A stretch of 64,000 nucleotides of DNA. Source: Afipia sp. (GTDB lineage: Bacteria > Pseudomonadota > Alphaproteobacteria > Rhizobiales > Xanthobacteraceae). The notes below the pieces were generated by a model that did not search any database, had not been told where the DNA came from, and worked only from the letters and a program-made list of their open reading frames with translations. The position numbers and the translations under genes are program-made. This document shows positions 17,545 to 25,596 of the stretch, piece by piece (position 1 is the first letter of the stretch; the number at the start of each line of letters is the position of its first letter). The DNA is taken from positions 1 to 64,000 of the forward strand of contig JAFVHU010000046.1 in NCBI GenBank assembly GCA_017474385.1. Reading direction: 5' to 3'.

Positions 17545-17635
17545 TTGTCATCACCGGGCTTGTCCCGGTGATCCCGGTCAGGTGAGCACGGTGCCTTGGT
17601 TATCGGGATGGCCGGAACAAGTCCGGCCATGACAA
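17545..17635 (+). repeat. 91-bp direct repeat, right copy
   Basis: Same sequence family and orientation as 16863-16953. It ends about 47 bases before the stop codon of the convergent heme-binding-protein gene. Confidence 0.85.
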
Positions 17636-17682
17636 TCGCGTAGGTCTTATCTTTATGAGGCAATATCTATTGGTGCTGCGTT

Positions 17683-18180
17683 TCAAAAATCCAGCTTGTC
17701 GCTGATCGCGGCGATGCCGGCCTTGGCGCAGGCCTCGTCCGCGTCGCCGCCCGGTGCGCCGGAGACGCCGATGCCGCCGAGCATGGTGCCGCCGGATTCG
17801 ATCACCACGCCGCCGCCGATCACCACGACGTTGGGAAGATTGCGCAGGCCCTGCATCGCAGGGGCTTGCGTGGCCGTATTGAGGTCGTTGGTGCTGCTCT
17901 TGAAGCTGACCGCGGTCCACGCCTTGCCGGTCGCGGTGGGCGGCGTGTGTGCGCCCGCGAAGCGGTCGCGCAACATCACCTGCGGCACGCCGAAACGATC
18001 GACCACGGCGACTGCGACCTGATAGCCGCGCTTGCGGCAATCAGCGAGCGCGGCCTTCGCCGCGTCCAGCGCGATCTCCGGGCTGAGCGATTTGTAGGTG
18101 ACGGTCGCATCCTGCGCGCGCGCCGGAGCCGAGGCGAGGGCGCAGACAGCCGCCATCGCGAGCAGATAGTGCACCTTCAT
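17683..18180 (-). CDS. Exported GlcG/HbpS-family heme-binding-type protein
   Basis: 165 residues with a signal peptide (LLAMAAVCALASAPARAQ). The mature part matches the GlcG/HbpS (DUF336) fold: AALADCRKRGYQVAVAVVDR, FAGAHTPPTATGKAWTA, GGGVVIESGGTMLGGIGVSG and the terminal GDADEACAKAGIAAI. Family members bind heme or related ligands. A GGAG site precedes the ATG. It follows soxX by 29 bases in the soxA-soxX unit, suggesting an accessory role with the SoxXA cytochrome, such as heme delivery or protection; that role is inference. Confidence 0.85.
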   Translation of the reverse strand: MKVHYLLAMAAVCALASAPARAQDATVTYKSLSPEIALDAAKAALADCRKRGYQVAVAVVDRFGVPQVMLRDRFAGAHTPPTATGKAWTAVSFKSSTNDLNTATQAPAMQGLRNLPNVVVIGGGVVIESGGTMLGGIGVSGAPGGDADEACAKAGIAAISDKLDF

Positions 18181-18209
18181 CTCGTTATCTCCGCCTTGCT
18201 TCCAGCCGG

Positions 18210-18845
18210 TTACTTGTTGACCGGCGATTCCGGATCGAACAGCAGCGCGACGAGATCCTTGATCTGCTGCTCGCTGAGCACCTTGTTGGCCCCAAAGCGC
18301 GGCATGTTGGAGCATGCGAACACGGCCTGCGAGTCGTAGATCTTGGTGAAGGCGTTCTTGATCTCATCGGGCGCGTATTTGCGGTCCTTGCCGTAGTTGG
18401 TCAGGCTCGGGCCGAGCGTGCCGAAGGAGACTTCGGACTTTTCCAACTGATGGCAGGCGTAGCAGTTGCCGCCCGCGACCGTATCCGGCGGATCGGAGAA
18501 CTGTCCGCCGCGGCCGTTGTTGGCGACCTTGCGGCCTTCCTTCCAGTCGCCGAGGAATTTTCCATCGGCGGGATAGACAACCTTCGCAAGTTCGCGCTGC
18601 ACGATCTTGTCGGCTTCCGCCGACGGCACGTTGTTGTGATAGGCGTTGCAGGCCTTCAGCGTCTCGTCCGGAACGATGCGGTCCTGCCATTCTTGCGGCG
18701 CCTTGCCGAACGTCGCCTTCACATAGGCATCGACGATCGCCGGGTCCACGGCCTTCGGCGCGGTCTGCGCGGACGCCGCGAAGGGAAGGGCGGTGACAAT
18801 GCCTGCGGCGAGAGCCAGCGCTGCGATTTTCAAAGATGTTGTCAT
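18210..18845 (-). CDS. soxX: Sulfur-oxidising cytochrome c subunit SoxX
   Basis: 211 residues with signal peptide. One heme-binding motif CYACH (Cys128-His132) and an axial Met181 in CSNMPRFG are visible. Cys at about 66 and 178 lie outside the heme motif. SoxX with SoxA forms the periplasmic SoxXA complex that attaches thiosulfate to the SoxY carrier Cys. The ATG at 18845 has AGAGGAG upstream. It starts 14 bases after soxA ends and is clearly co-transcribed with it. Confidence 0.94.
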   Translation of the reverse strand: MTTSLKIAALALAAGIVTALPFAASAQTAPKAVDPAIVDAYVKATFGKAPQEWQDRIVPDETLKACNAYHNNVPSAEADKIVQRELAKVVYPADGKFLGDWKEGRKVANNGRGGQFSDPPDTVAGGNCYACHQLEKSEVSFGTLGPSLTNYGKDRKYAPDEIKNAFTKIYDSQAVFACSNMPRFGANKVLSEQQIKDLVALLFDPESPVNK

Positions 18846-18859
18846 GATGCGCTCCTCTC

Positions 18860-19684
18860 TCAACGCTTGATCGACGGGACGTTGATTTCGCCGCCCGCGG
18901 CCTGCTTCTGCAGGAACACGGTCAGCGCGGTGAGCGCGTCGGAGGCATATTCAGGCACCGGCCAGCGCTGCTGCCGGTAACAGTCCCACAGGCGATGCTG
19001 CATGGTGCGCAGCGCGCCCTGCGACACGCGATAGGTCGGCCAGCTCGCCATGGTTTCCTGCGGCAGCTTGCCGGGCTTCGACAGGTCCGGCAGGCCCTGA
19101 AGCCGGATGCGCTTGCCGTCCTCGGAGTGACAGGTGGCGCAGGAGAAATCGTTCACGCCGCCGCGCCGATAGAACAGCGCTTCGCCGACGGCGGCCATTT
19201 CCTGCTCTTTCGGATGGCTGAGCGGAACGTCGATCTTCATGCCGCTCGATTTGTTGGCGATGAAGGCAGTGAGATCTTCCATGTCGGACGCGCGGCCGGG
19301 GCCGGAAAACCGGCGGGCGATCACGTCCTTGGTGTCGAGGCCCTGAACATTCGTCATGCACCACAGCAGGCGCTGCTCAAGATCCATGACCTTGTCGGCA
19401 TCCTTGAAATAACGCGGCAGCTTGGCGAACGCGCCTTCCAGCTTGCCCGGGCCTTCGCCGAGATCGCAGGTCTCAAGCGAAACCTCCTTGGTCCCGCGCT
19501 TCTGGCCCCAGAGAACCTCGCCGCGATCGACCGCCAGAAAACCGGGGTTGGACATCGGATCGGAAATCATCGCGCGATAGCGCTCGATTTCCTTTTCGCT
19601 CGCGTCCTGTGCGTAAACGGGCGCGCTCGATGCGCACATCAAAATGGCAAAGGCGATTGCCGACCGAATCGTGGTCCGTCTCAT
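18860..19684 (-). CDS. soxA: Sulfur-oxidising cytochrome c subunit SoxA (single-heme form)
   Basis: 274 residues with signal peptide ending near VYAQ. One heme motif CATCH (Cys182-His186) is present. Cys235 in [11 protein letters not shown] is the conserved Cys that ligates the active-site heme as a persulfide. The N-terminal domain keeps Cys73 and Cys109 but lacks a CXXCH, so the first heme of diheme SoxA proteins is missing and these cysteines may form a disulfide, as in other monoheme SoxA proteins. First gene of the soxA-soxX-GlcG unit, divergent from soxYZBCD. Confidence 0.94.
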   Translation of the reverse strand: MRRTTIRSAIAFAILMCASSAPVYAQDASEKEIERYRAMISDPMSNPGFLAVDRGEVLWGQKRGTKEVSLETCDLGEGPGKLEGAFAKLPRYFKDADKVMDLEQRLLWCMTNVQGLDTKDVIARRFSGPGRASDMEDLTAFIANKSSGMKIDVPLSHPKEQEMAAVGEALFYRRGGVNDFSCATCHSEDGKRIRLQGLPDLSKPGKLPQETMASWPTYRVSQGALRTMQHRLWDCYRQQRWPVPEYASDALTALTVFLQKQAAGGEINVPSIKR

Positions 19685-19761
19685 TCTTGGTCCTCCCCTC
19701 CGTCAGGCCGTCTGCGCGGCCCTTTCGGTTCCTTGTCCAGTTCAGCACTGTGAACCGAATA

Positions 19762-19923
19762 CTAGTGTCCCGAATCCGAAGTTCGTTTTACTTCGCAGCA
19801 CTTTTCGAACGAACTTCGGATTCGAAGGACACTAGATGTTATGAATTCCAGTGTGGTTTTGGTTCGCAAGTCCGCAAAAGTGTGCGCTGCAGAAAAATGC
19901 GGACTTGCGAACCACCACACTGG
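19762..19923. repeat. Composite double-hairpin repeat, copy 1 (in the sox divergent promoter region)
   Basis: Two adjacent imperfect hairpins: the first bounded by CTAGTGTCC / GGACACTAG with inner arms GAATCCGAAGTTCG, the second bounded by CCAGTGTGG / CCACACTGG with inner arms TTCGCAAGTCCGCA. The whole unit is repeated, reverse-complemented, at 47153-47319. It fills much of the 362-base gap between soxA and soxY. Downstream of it a TATAAT (19950-19955) may serve soxY, although no properly spaced -35 was found. No transposase is encoded, so it looks like a non-autonomous MITE/REPIN-like element. Confidence 0.8.
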
Positions 19924-20046
19924 TACATCTTTACATTCAAGAAAAAGAATATAATGATGTGAGCGGATCATGATAGATCAGGCTTGGCATCGTCAAGCGA
20001 TACTATCGTCAAGGGATGCAAAAGACTCCCGCAGGAGGAATCGTCG

Positions 20047-20511
20047 ATGAATTTGGAGTTCACTGAACCAACGCGCCGTGAAGCGCTGACGCTTGCGGCG
20101 ATCGCCGGGCTGACCGCTGTGCTCGCGCCGAAAATGGTGTTCGCGGATGAAGCCGCGGTCGCGGCCGAGATCAAGAAGCTTTACGGCGACAAGAAACTCG
20201 ACAGCGGCAAGATCAAGCTCGACGTCCCCGAGATCGCCGAGAACGGCCTCGTGGTGCCGGTCAATGTCGACGTCGAAAGCCCGATGACCGATTCGGACTA
20301 CGTGAAGGCGGTGCATGTGTTCGCCGACGGCAATCCGCTGCCCGGCGTCGTCACCTACAAGTTCACGCCGGCCTGCGGCAAGGCCTCCGCATCGACGCGC
20401 ATGCGCCTCGCGCAGACCCAGAACATCGTCTGCGTTGCGGAGATGTCGAACGGCAGCCTCTACATGACGAAAGCCAATGTGAAGGTCACCATCGGCGGCT
20501 GCGGCGGCTGA
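20047..20511 (+). CDS. soxY: Thiosulfate-oxidation carrier protein SoxY
   Basis: 154 residues. N-terminal signal of Tat type (PTRREALTLAAIAGL). The C-terminus ends in GGCGG with the carrier Cys at residue 152, on which sulfur intermediates are held during the Sox cycle. Start chosen by a consensus AGGAGGAA site. First gene of the soxYZBCD operon; soxZ follows after 42 bases. Confidence 0.96.
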   Translation: MNLEFTEPTRREALTLAAIAGLTAVLAPKMVFADEAAVAAEIKKLYGDKKLDSGKIKLDVPEIAENGLVVPVNVDVESPMTDSDYVKAVHVFADGNPLPGVVTYKFTPACGKASASTRMRLAQTQNIVCVAEMSNGSLYMTKANVKVTIGGCGG

Positions 20512-20553
20512 TCGGCGGCTCACAAGAACAACAATCAGGCGAGGAATTTTCCC

Positions 20554-20880
20554 ATGGCAGCACCCACCCCGCGCGTTCGCGTTCCAGCCACGGCGAAGGC
20601 CGGCGAACTGATCGAAATCAAGACCCTCATTTCGCACGAAATGGAATCGGGCCAGCGCAAGGACTCGGCCGGCAAGGTCGTGCCGCGCAAGATCATCAAC
20701 AAGTTCTCGGCGACGTTCAACGGCAAGCCGGTGTTCGAGGCGGACTGGAATCCGGCGATCTCGGCGAATCCGTATCAGTCGTTTTTCTACAAGGCGTCCG
20801 AGACCGGCGAGTTCACCTTCACCTGGAAGGATGACGACGGTTCGGAATACACGACCAAGAACAAGCTGACGGTCGGCTGA
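20554..20880 (+). CDS. soxZ: Thiosulfate-oxidation carrier partner SoxZ
   Basis: 108 residues with no signal peptide, as expected since SoxZ is exported in complex with Tat-targeted SoxY. Motifs typical of SoxZ are KAGELIEIKTLISHEMESGQ, FNGKPVFEADW and FTFTWKDDDG. It forms the SoxYZ heterodimer. A GAGGAA site precedes the ATG. Confidence 0.96.
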   Translation: MAAPTPRVRVPATAKAGELIEIKTLISHEMESGQRKDSAGKVVPRKIINKFSATFNGKPVFEADWNPAISANPYQSFFYKASETGEFTFTWKDDDGSEYTTKNKLTVG

Positions 20881-20959
20881 TTTTTTAGCGCGAGTTTCTC
20901 GCGCGAGCGCAAAGTTTCTAAAAAACATTCCCTTCGCGAGAAGGGATCAAGGGTGGACC

Positions 20960-22657
20960 ATGATATCGAGGCGGGATTTCCTGCAGGCGACCGCGGCTGC
21001 GTCCGCGCTGACGATCGGGAGCGGGCTCGGCTCGCTCGGACGGGTGGCCGCGCAGCAGCGCCTGACGCAGGCCGACATCACGCGGTTCGATCCGCTGGGC
21101 ACGGTGACCATCCTCTACGTCGCCGACAATCATGCGCAATTGATGCCGCTGTATTTCCGCGAGCCGTCGGTCAATCTCGGCGTCGGCGCGGACAAGGGTT
21201 TGCCGCCGCATCTCACCGACGCGGAGTTCCGGAAGTATTTCAACATCGCCGCCGGATCGGCGGATGCCTATGCGCTGACCGCCGATGATTTCGTCTCGCT
21301 GGCGCGCAACTACGGCCGCATGGGCGGCATGGACCGCGTTGCGACGCTGATCAATGCGGTGCGCGCCGAGCGCGGCGAGGACAAGGTGCTGCTGCTCGAC
21401 GGCGGCGACACCTGGCAGGGAAGCTGGACCTCGTTGCAGACCAAGGCGCAGGACATGGTCGATGTCATGTCGGCGCTGAAGGTCGACGCCATGGTCGGGC
21501 ATTGGGAATTCACCTACGGCGCTGAGCGCGTCAAGGAGATCGCCGAGAAGGCGCCGTTCGCATTTCTCGCGCAGAACATCCGCGACAACGAATGGCAGGA
21601 GCCAGTGTTCGAGGCGCGCAAGATGTTCGAGAAGGGCGGCGCGAAGATTGCCGTGATCGGACAGGCGCTGCCGCGCACGGCGGTCGCCAATCCGCGCTGG
21701 ATGTTCCCGAAATGGGAATTCGGTATCCGCGAAGAGGACATGCAGAAGCAGGTCGACGAGGCGCGCGCCGAGGGCGCGCAGATCGTCGTTCTTCTGTCGC
21801 ACGACGGCTTCGATGTCGACCGCAAGCTCGCGGGCCGGGTCAAGGGCCTCGACGTGATTCTGACCGCGCATACCCATGATGCGATGCCGGGTCTGGTACG
21901 TGTCGGCGATACGGTGCTGGTCGCGACCGGCTCGCATGGCAAGTTCGTCTCGCGTCTCGATATCGAGGTGAAGGACAAGAAGATCGCGGGTGTCCGCTTC
22001 AAGCTGATGCCGGTGTTCACCGACGCGATCAAGCCGGATGGCGCAATGACCGCGCTGGTCGAGAAGGTGAGAGCCCCGTTCGCCAAGGATCTGGCGCGTG
22101 TGGTGGGCAAAACCGACTCGCTCTTGTATCGCCGCGGTAATTTCAACGGCACCTTCGACGATCTGATCTGCGACGCGATGCTGTCGGAGCGGGATGCCGA
22201 GATCGCGTTGTCGCCAGGGTTCCGCTGGGGCGGCACGCTGATTCCGGACAGCCCGATCACATGGGAAGACGTGACCAACGCCACTGCGATCACCTATCCG
22301 AACTGCTATCGCAACCAGATGACCGGCGCGCAGCTCAAGGAAATCCTCGAAGACGTCGCCGACAACATCTTCCACCCCGATCCGTACTTCCAGGGCGGCG
22401 GCGACATGGTCCGCATCGGCGGCATGGGTTACTCGATCGATGTTTCGAAGCCGATGGGCTCGCGCATCTCCGAATTGACGCATCTGAAATCCGGCAAGCC
22501 GATCGAGGCCGCGAAGAGCTACAGCGTCGCGGGCTGGGCCAGTGTCAACGAAGGCACGCAGGGTCCGCCGATCTGGGACGTCGTGTCGGCGCACATCTCG
22601 AAGCGCGGCACCGTGAAGGTCGAACCGAACACCGCCGTCAAAGTCTCAGGCGTCTGA
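20960..22657 (+). CDS. soxB: Thiosulfohydrolase SoxB
   Basis: 565 residues. Tat signal MISRRDFLQATAAASAL. Metallophosphatase-like dimetal site: VADNHAQLMPLYFREPS, LLDGGDTWQGSWTS, AMVGHWEFTYG (the GNHE-box equivalent with a GHWE variant) and ILTAHTHDAMP. SoxB hydrolyses the sulfonate group from SoxY-bound thiosulfate, releasing sulfate in the periplasm. Length is normal. It sits between soxZ and soxC in the usual order. Confidence 0.96.
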   Translation: MISRRDFLQATAAASALTIGSGLGSLGRVAAQQRLTQADITRFDPLGTVTILYVADNHAQLMPLYFREPSVNLGVGADKGLPPHLTDAEFRKYFNIAAGSADAYALTADDFVSLARNYGRMGGMDRVATLINAVRAERGEDKVLLLDGGDTWQGSWTSLQTKAQDMVDVMSALKVDAMVGHWEFTYGAERVKEIAEKAPFAFLAQNIRDNEWQEPVFEARKMFEKGGAKIAVIGQALPRTAVANPRWMFPKWEFGIREEDMQKQVDEARAEGAQIVVLLSHDGFDVDRKLAGRVKGLDVILTAHTHDAMPGLVRVGDTVLVATGSHGKFVSRLDIEVKDKKIAGVRFKLMPVFTDAIKPDGAMTALVEKVRAPFAKDLARVVGKTDSLLYRRGNFNGTFDDLICDAMLSERDAEIALSPGFRWGGTLIPDSPITWEDVTNATAITYPNCYRNQMTGAQLKEILEDVADNIFHPDPYFQGGGDMVRIGGMGYSIDVSKPMGSRISELTHLKSGKPIEAAKSYSVAGWASVNEGTQGPPIWDVVSAHISKRGTVKVEPNTAVKVSGV

Positions 22658-22726
22658 TGCAGGACATTTCTATGCGCCATCACGCTCAACACATTCACGT
22701 ATCGAGATAAATAGAAAGGATGCCGC

Positions 22727-24004
22727 ATGAGTGACAAATCATCTGCGGATATTCTCAACCGCCGGAAATTCCTCGGCGCAGCGGGTCTCGCCGGTGCAGG
22801 CGCTGCACTCGGCGCGATGCCCGCGATGGCGGAAGGCGCCAAGCCTGATCCGTTGATCACGGACGTACAGGACTGGAATCGCTATCTCGGCGACGGCGTC
22901 GACAAGAAGCCTTACGGCGTGCCGTCGAAGTTCGAGAAGAACGTGATCCGCCGCGATGTGCCGTGGCTGACGGCGTCGCCGGAATCCTCCGTCAACTTCA
23001 CGCCGCTGCACGAACTCGACGGCATCATCACGCCGTCGGGCCTGTACTTCGAGCGGCATCACTCCGGCGTCGCGGAGATCAATCCCGCCGACCATCGTCT
23101 GATGATCAACGGCCTCGTGGACAAGCCTTTGGTGTTCACAATGGACGACATCAAGCGCATGCCGCGCATGAACAAGGTCTACTTCCTCGAATGCGCGGCG
23201 AATTCCGGCATGGAGTGGCGCGGCGCGCAGCTCAACGGCTGCCAGTTCACCCACGGCATGGTGCACAACGTGATGTACACCGGCGTCTCGCTGAAGACGA
23301 TGCTGGATGAAGCGGGCCTGAAGCCGAATGCGAAGTGGCTGATGCTCGAAGGCGCGGACGCCGCCGGCATGAACCGTTCGCTGCCGGTCGAGAAGGCGCT
23401 GAACGATTGCATGCTCGCGTTTGCGATGAACGGCGAGGCGCTGCGGCCCGAGCAGGGCTATCCGCTGCGCGCGGTGATCCCTGGCTGGGAAGGCAATCTC
23501 TGGGTGAAGTGGCTGCGCCGCATCGAGGTTGGCGACCAGCCGTGGCAGACCCGCGAGGAAACGTCGAAATACACCGACCTGCTGGCTGACGGCCGCTCGC
23601 GCAAGCACACCTTCATCATGGATGCGAAGTCGGTGGTGACCAATCCGTCGCCGCAGGCGCCGCTGAAACACAAGGGCCGCAACGTTCTGAGCGGGCTCGC
23701 ATGGTCCGGCCGCGGCACGGTCAAGCGCGTCGACGTCACGATGGATGGCGGCCGCAACTGGCAGACCGCGCGCATCGACGGGCCGGTGCTGGATAAGTCG
23801 CTGGTGCGTTTCTATGTCGACTTCGACTGGAACGGTCAGGAGTTGATGATCCAGTCCCGCGCGATGGATTCGACCGGCTACGTGCAGCCGACCAAGGACG
23901 AACTGCGCAAGGTGCGCGGCGTCAATTCGATCTACCACAACAACGGCATTCAGACCTGGCTGGTGCGTTCAGGCGGGGAGACTGAAAATGTCGAGATTGG
24001 CTAA
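22727..24004 (+). CDS. soxC: Sulfur dehydrogenase molybdenum subunit SoxC
   Basis: 425 residues. Tat signal (NRRKFLGAAGLAGAG). Molybdopterin-binding oxidoreductase fold of the sulfite-oxidase family; the molybdenum-ligating Cys is residue 156 in VYFLECAANSGMEWRGAQ. The C-terminal dimerisation domain includes LAWSGRGTVKRVDVTMDGG. With SoxD it oxidises the SoxY-bound sulfane sulfur, giving full oxidation to sulfate without sulfur globules. It overlaps soxD by 17 bases. Confidence 0.95.
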   Translation: MSDKSSADILNRRKFLGAAGLAGAGAALGAMPAMAEGAKPDPLITDVQDWNRYLGDGVDKKPYGVPSKFEKNVIRRDVPWLTASPESSVNFTPLHELDGIITPSGLYFERHHSGVAEINPADHRLMINGLVDKPLVFTMDDIKRMPRMNKVYFLECAANSGMEWRGAQLNGCQFTHGMVHNVMYTGVSLKTMLDEAGLKPNAKWLMLEGADAAGMNRSLPVEKALNDCMLAFAMNGEALRPEQGYPLRAVIPGWEGNLWVKWLRRIEVGDQPWQTREETSKYTDLLADGRSRKHTFIMDAKSVVTNPSPQAPLKHKGRNVLSGLAWSGRGTVKRVDVTMDGGRNWQTARIDGPVLDKSLVRFYVDFDWNGQELMIQSRAMDSTGYVQPTKDELRKVRGVNSIYHNNGIQTWLVRSGGETENVEIG

Positions 24005-24692
24005 GCTCGCCGCATTCGCTTTGTTGTGTGGCGCGGCGCTCGCAGTTGCGAACTCGCCAATCGGAGCGCAGCAAATTGCCGCACAGGCCGCCGTGAAGAC
24101 CTCGCCTAAGCTCGGGCTTGGACGTCCGGCGCTGCCGGACGAAATCAAGGCGTGGGACACCGCCGTGCGGCCGGACGGCAAGGGCCTTCCGCCGGGCAAG
24201 GGCACGGTGAAGCAGGGAGACGTGATTTTTCAGGCGCAGTGCGCGTCCTGTCATGGCGAATTCGGCGAGGGCGTAGGGCGCTGGCCGGTGCTCGCCGGGG
24301 GCGCGGGGACGCTGAAGGCGGATCGTCCGGACAAGACCATCGGTTCGTTCTGGCCGGACCTGTCCACGGTGTTCGATTACATCCAGCGCGCCATGCCGTA
24401 TGGCAACGCCCGGTCGCTCTCGAATGATGACGTTTATGCTCTCACAGCCTACCTTCTCAGCATGAATGACGTCATCAAGAACGAAAATTTCGAATTGAAT
24501 GACAAGAACTTTACGTCCATCAAGATGCCGAATGCGTCAGCCTTTTATGACGACGATCGCGAGACCGCTGAAAAGCAGTTCTGGAAAAAAGACCCGTGCA
24601 TGAAGGATTGCCGCAGCGCACCGAAGGTGACCGGCCGGGCGATTTCGGTCGATGTGACACCCGACAGCAAGGCCGGACCGAAGGTCGATTGA
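23988..24692 (+). CDS. soxD: Sulfur dehydrogenase cytochrome subunit SoxD (single-heme form)
   Basis: 234 residues with signal peptide. A single heme motif CASCH (Cys85-His89) and AMPYGNARSLSNDDVYALTAY, typical for SoxD, are present. The second cytochrome domain of the longer diheme SoxD proteins is absent; instead the C-terminus has two Cys in DPCMKDCRSAPK. It carries electrons from SoxC to soluble cytochrome c. The stop codon overlaps the start of the following cytochrome gene (TGATG). Confidence 0.94.
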   Translation: MSRLAKLAAFALLCGAALAVANSPIGAQQIAAQAAVKTSPKLGLGRPALPDEIKAWDTAVRPDGKGLPPGKGTVKQGDVIFQAQCASCHGEFGEGVGRWPVLAGGAGTLKADRPDKTIGSFWPDLSTVFDYIQRAMPYGNARSLSNDDVYALTAYLLSMNDVIKNENFELNDKNFTSIKMPNASAFYDDDRETAEKQFWKKDPCMKDCRSAPKVTGRAISVDVTPDSKAGPKVD

Positions 24693-25003
24693 TGAGGCAG
24701 CCGTCGGCGAAAGCGCTGCTTTTCGTTCTGACGGCGGGGCTTGCGCTGGACAATGCCGCTGCTGCCGGTGACCGCGAACTGGGACAATATCTGTCGTCGG
24801 AATGCGTGACCTGCCATCGTGCCTCGGGCCAGAACGCGCAGGGCATTCCGAAGATCAATGGATGGCCGGAAGACCAGTTCGTCGCGGTGATGAACGCCTA
24901 CAAGGACAAGCAGCGGGACAATCCGGTGATGCAAACCATCGCAGGGCGTCTCGGGACTGATGACATCGCGGCTCTGGCGGCTTATTTCAGTATGCAGAAA
25001 TAA
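24692..25003 (+). CDS. Small exported class I cytochrome c (SoxE-like)
   Basis: 103 residues. Signal peptide (LLFVLTAGLALDNAAA) then a single heme motif CVTCH in SSECVTCHRASGQ; a Met in NPVMQTIAGRLG is the likely distal ligand. It is coupled to soxD by a TGATG overlap and lies before soxF, so it could be the electron acceptor of SoxCD or the cytochrome partner of the SoxF flavoprotein. Naming as SoxE is by position only. Confidence 0.88.
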   Translation: MRQPSAKALLFVLTAGLALDNAAAAGDRELGQYLSSECVTCHRASGQNAQGIPKINGWPEDQFVAVMNAYKDKQRDNPVMQTIAGRLGTDDIAALAAYFSMQK

Positions 25004-25025
25004 CGTTTCAACATCGGAGGTTGTC

Positions 25026-25544
25026 ATGACAGACCAAAAGGGTTCGGCGACGCGGCGCAGCGTCATCATCGGAGCCGCCGGCGGTCTGGTTGCGGCAACG
25101 GCGCAGGCCGCGCCGCAGTCTGTGTCCATGGCGGACCTGAAGAAGGAAGGCGATGTCGCCTGCCTCTATCATTGCGACTACGGCGACAACGCGCGCTTCG
25201 CCCAGACGCTGAACAACATCTCCAATCATTATTCGGTCTACGGCTCCGATCCGTTCGGGCTGCAACTGGTCATCGTCGCGCACAGCGTTTCGGTGAAGTA
25301 TTTCCTGAGCACACTGGAAGGTACGCCCTGGAAGGACGAGACCATCGATCCGGCGCTGTTCGAGCGCGTCACCGCGCTCGCCAAGAACGGCCTCAAGGTC
25401 CTCCTGTGCGAGATCACCTTCCAACGGCTGAAGCTCGACAAGGCCAAGGTGAAGGACGCGCCGTTCATCAGCTTCGTGCCGTCGGGTGTCGCCACGGTCG
25501 CGGCGCTGCAATCGAAAGGCTTTGCGTACCTCAAGGTCGGCTGA
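25026..25544 (+). CDS. Exported DsrE-family protein (second copy)
   Basis: 172 residues. The N-terminus SATRRSVIIGAAGGLVAATA is a Tat-like signal. The body resembles DsrE-type proteins: VACLYHCDYGDNARFAQTL, LQLVIVAHSVSVKYFL, LAKNGLKVLLCEITFQRL. Three Cys residues (two in the N-terminal CLYHC pair and one in LLCEIT) could carry sulfur. A consensus GGAGG site precedes the ATG. It lies between the small cytochrome and soxF. Periplasmic sulfur relay is inferred. Confidence 0.8.
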   Translation: MTDQKGSATRRSVIIGAAGGLVAATAQAAPQSVSMADLKKEGDVACLYHCDYGDNARFAQTLNNISNHYSVYGSDPFGLQLVIVAHSVSVKYFLSTLEGTPWKDETIDPALFERVTALAKNGLKVLLCEITFQRLKLDKAKVKDAPFISFVPSGVATVAALQSKGFAYLKVG

Positions 25545-25596
25545 TCCGGCCGGCCTGCTGAATCGGACTTTTCATAAAACATACTGGAGAGACATC

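Noticed and set aside
16863-17635. Direct repeats considered as a possible CRISPR array
   Set aside because: Only two copies, 91 bases long and 591 bases apart, with palindromic internal structure; no regular spacer pattern and no cas genes.
20918-22594. Long minus-strand open frame (558 codons) opposite soxB
   Set aside because: soxB has a complete Tat signal and dimetal motifs; the antisense frame is a compositional artefact.
24692-25003. Small cytochrome considered as the split-off second domain of SoxD
   Set aside because: It has its own signal peptide and start codon and reads as a complete class I cytochrome; a functional link to SoxD remains possible but the gene is not a fragment.
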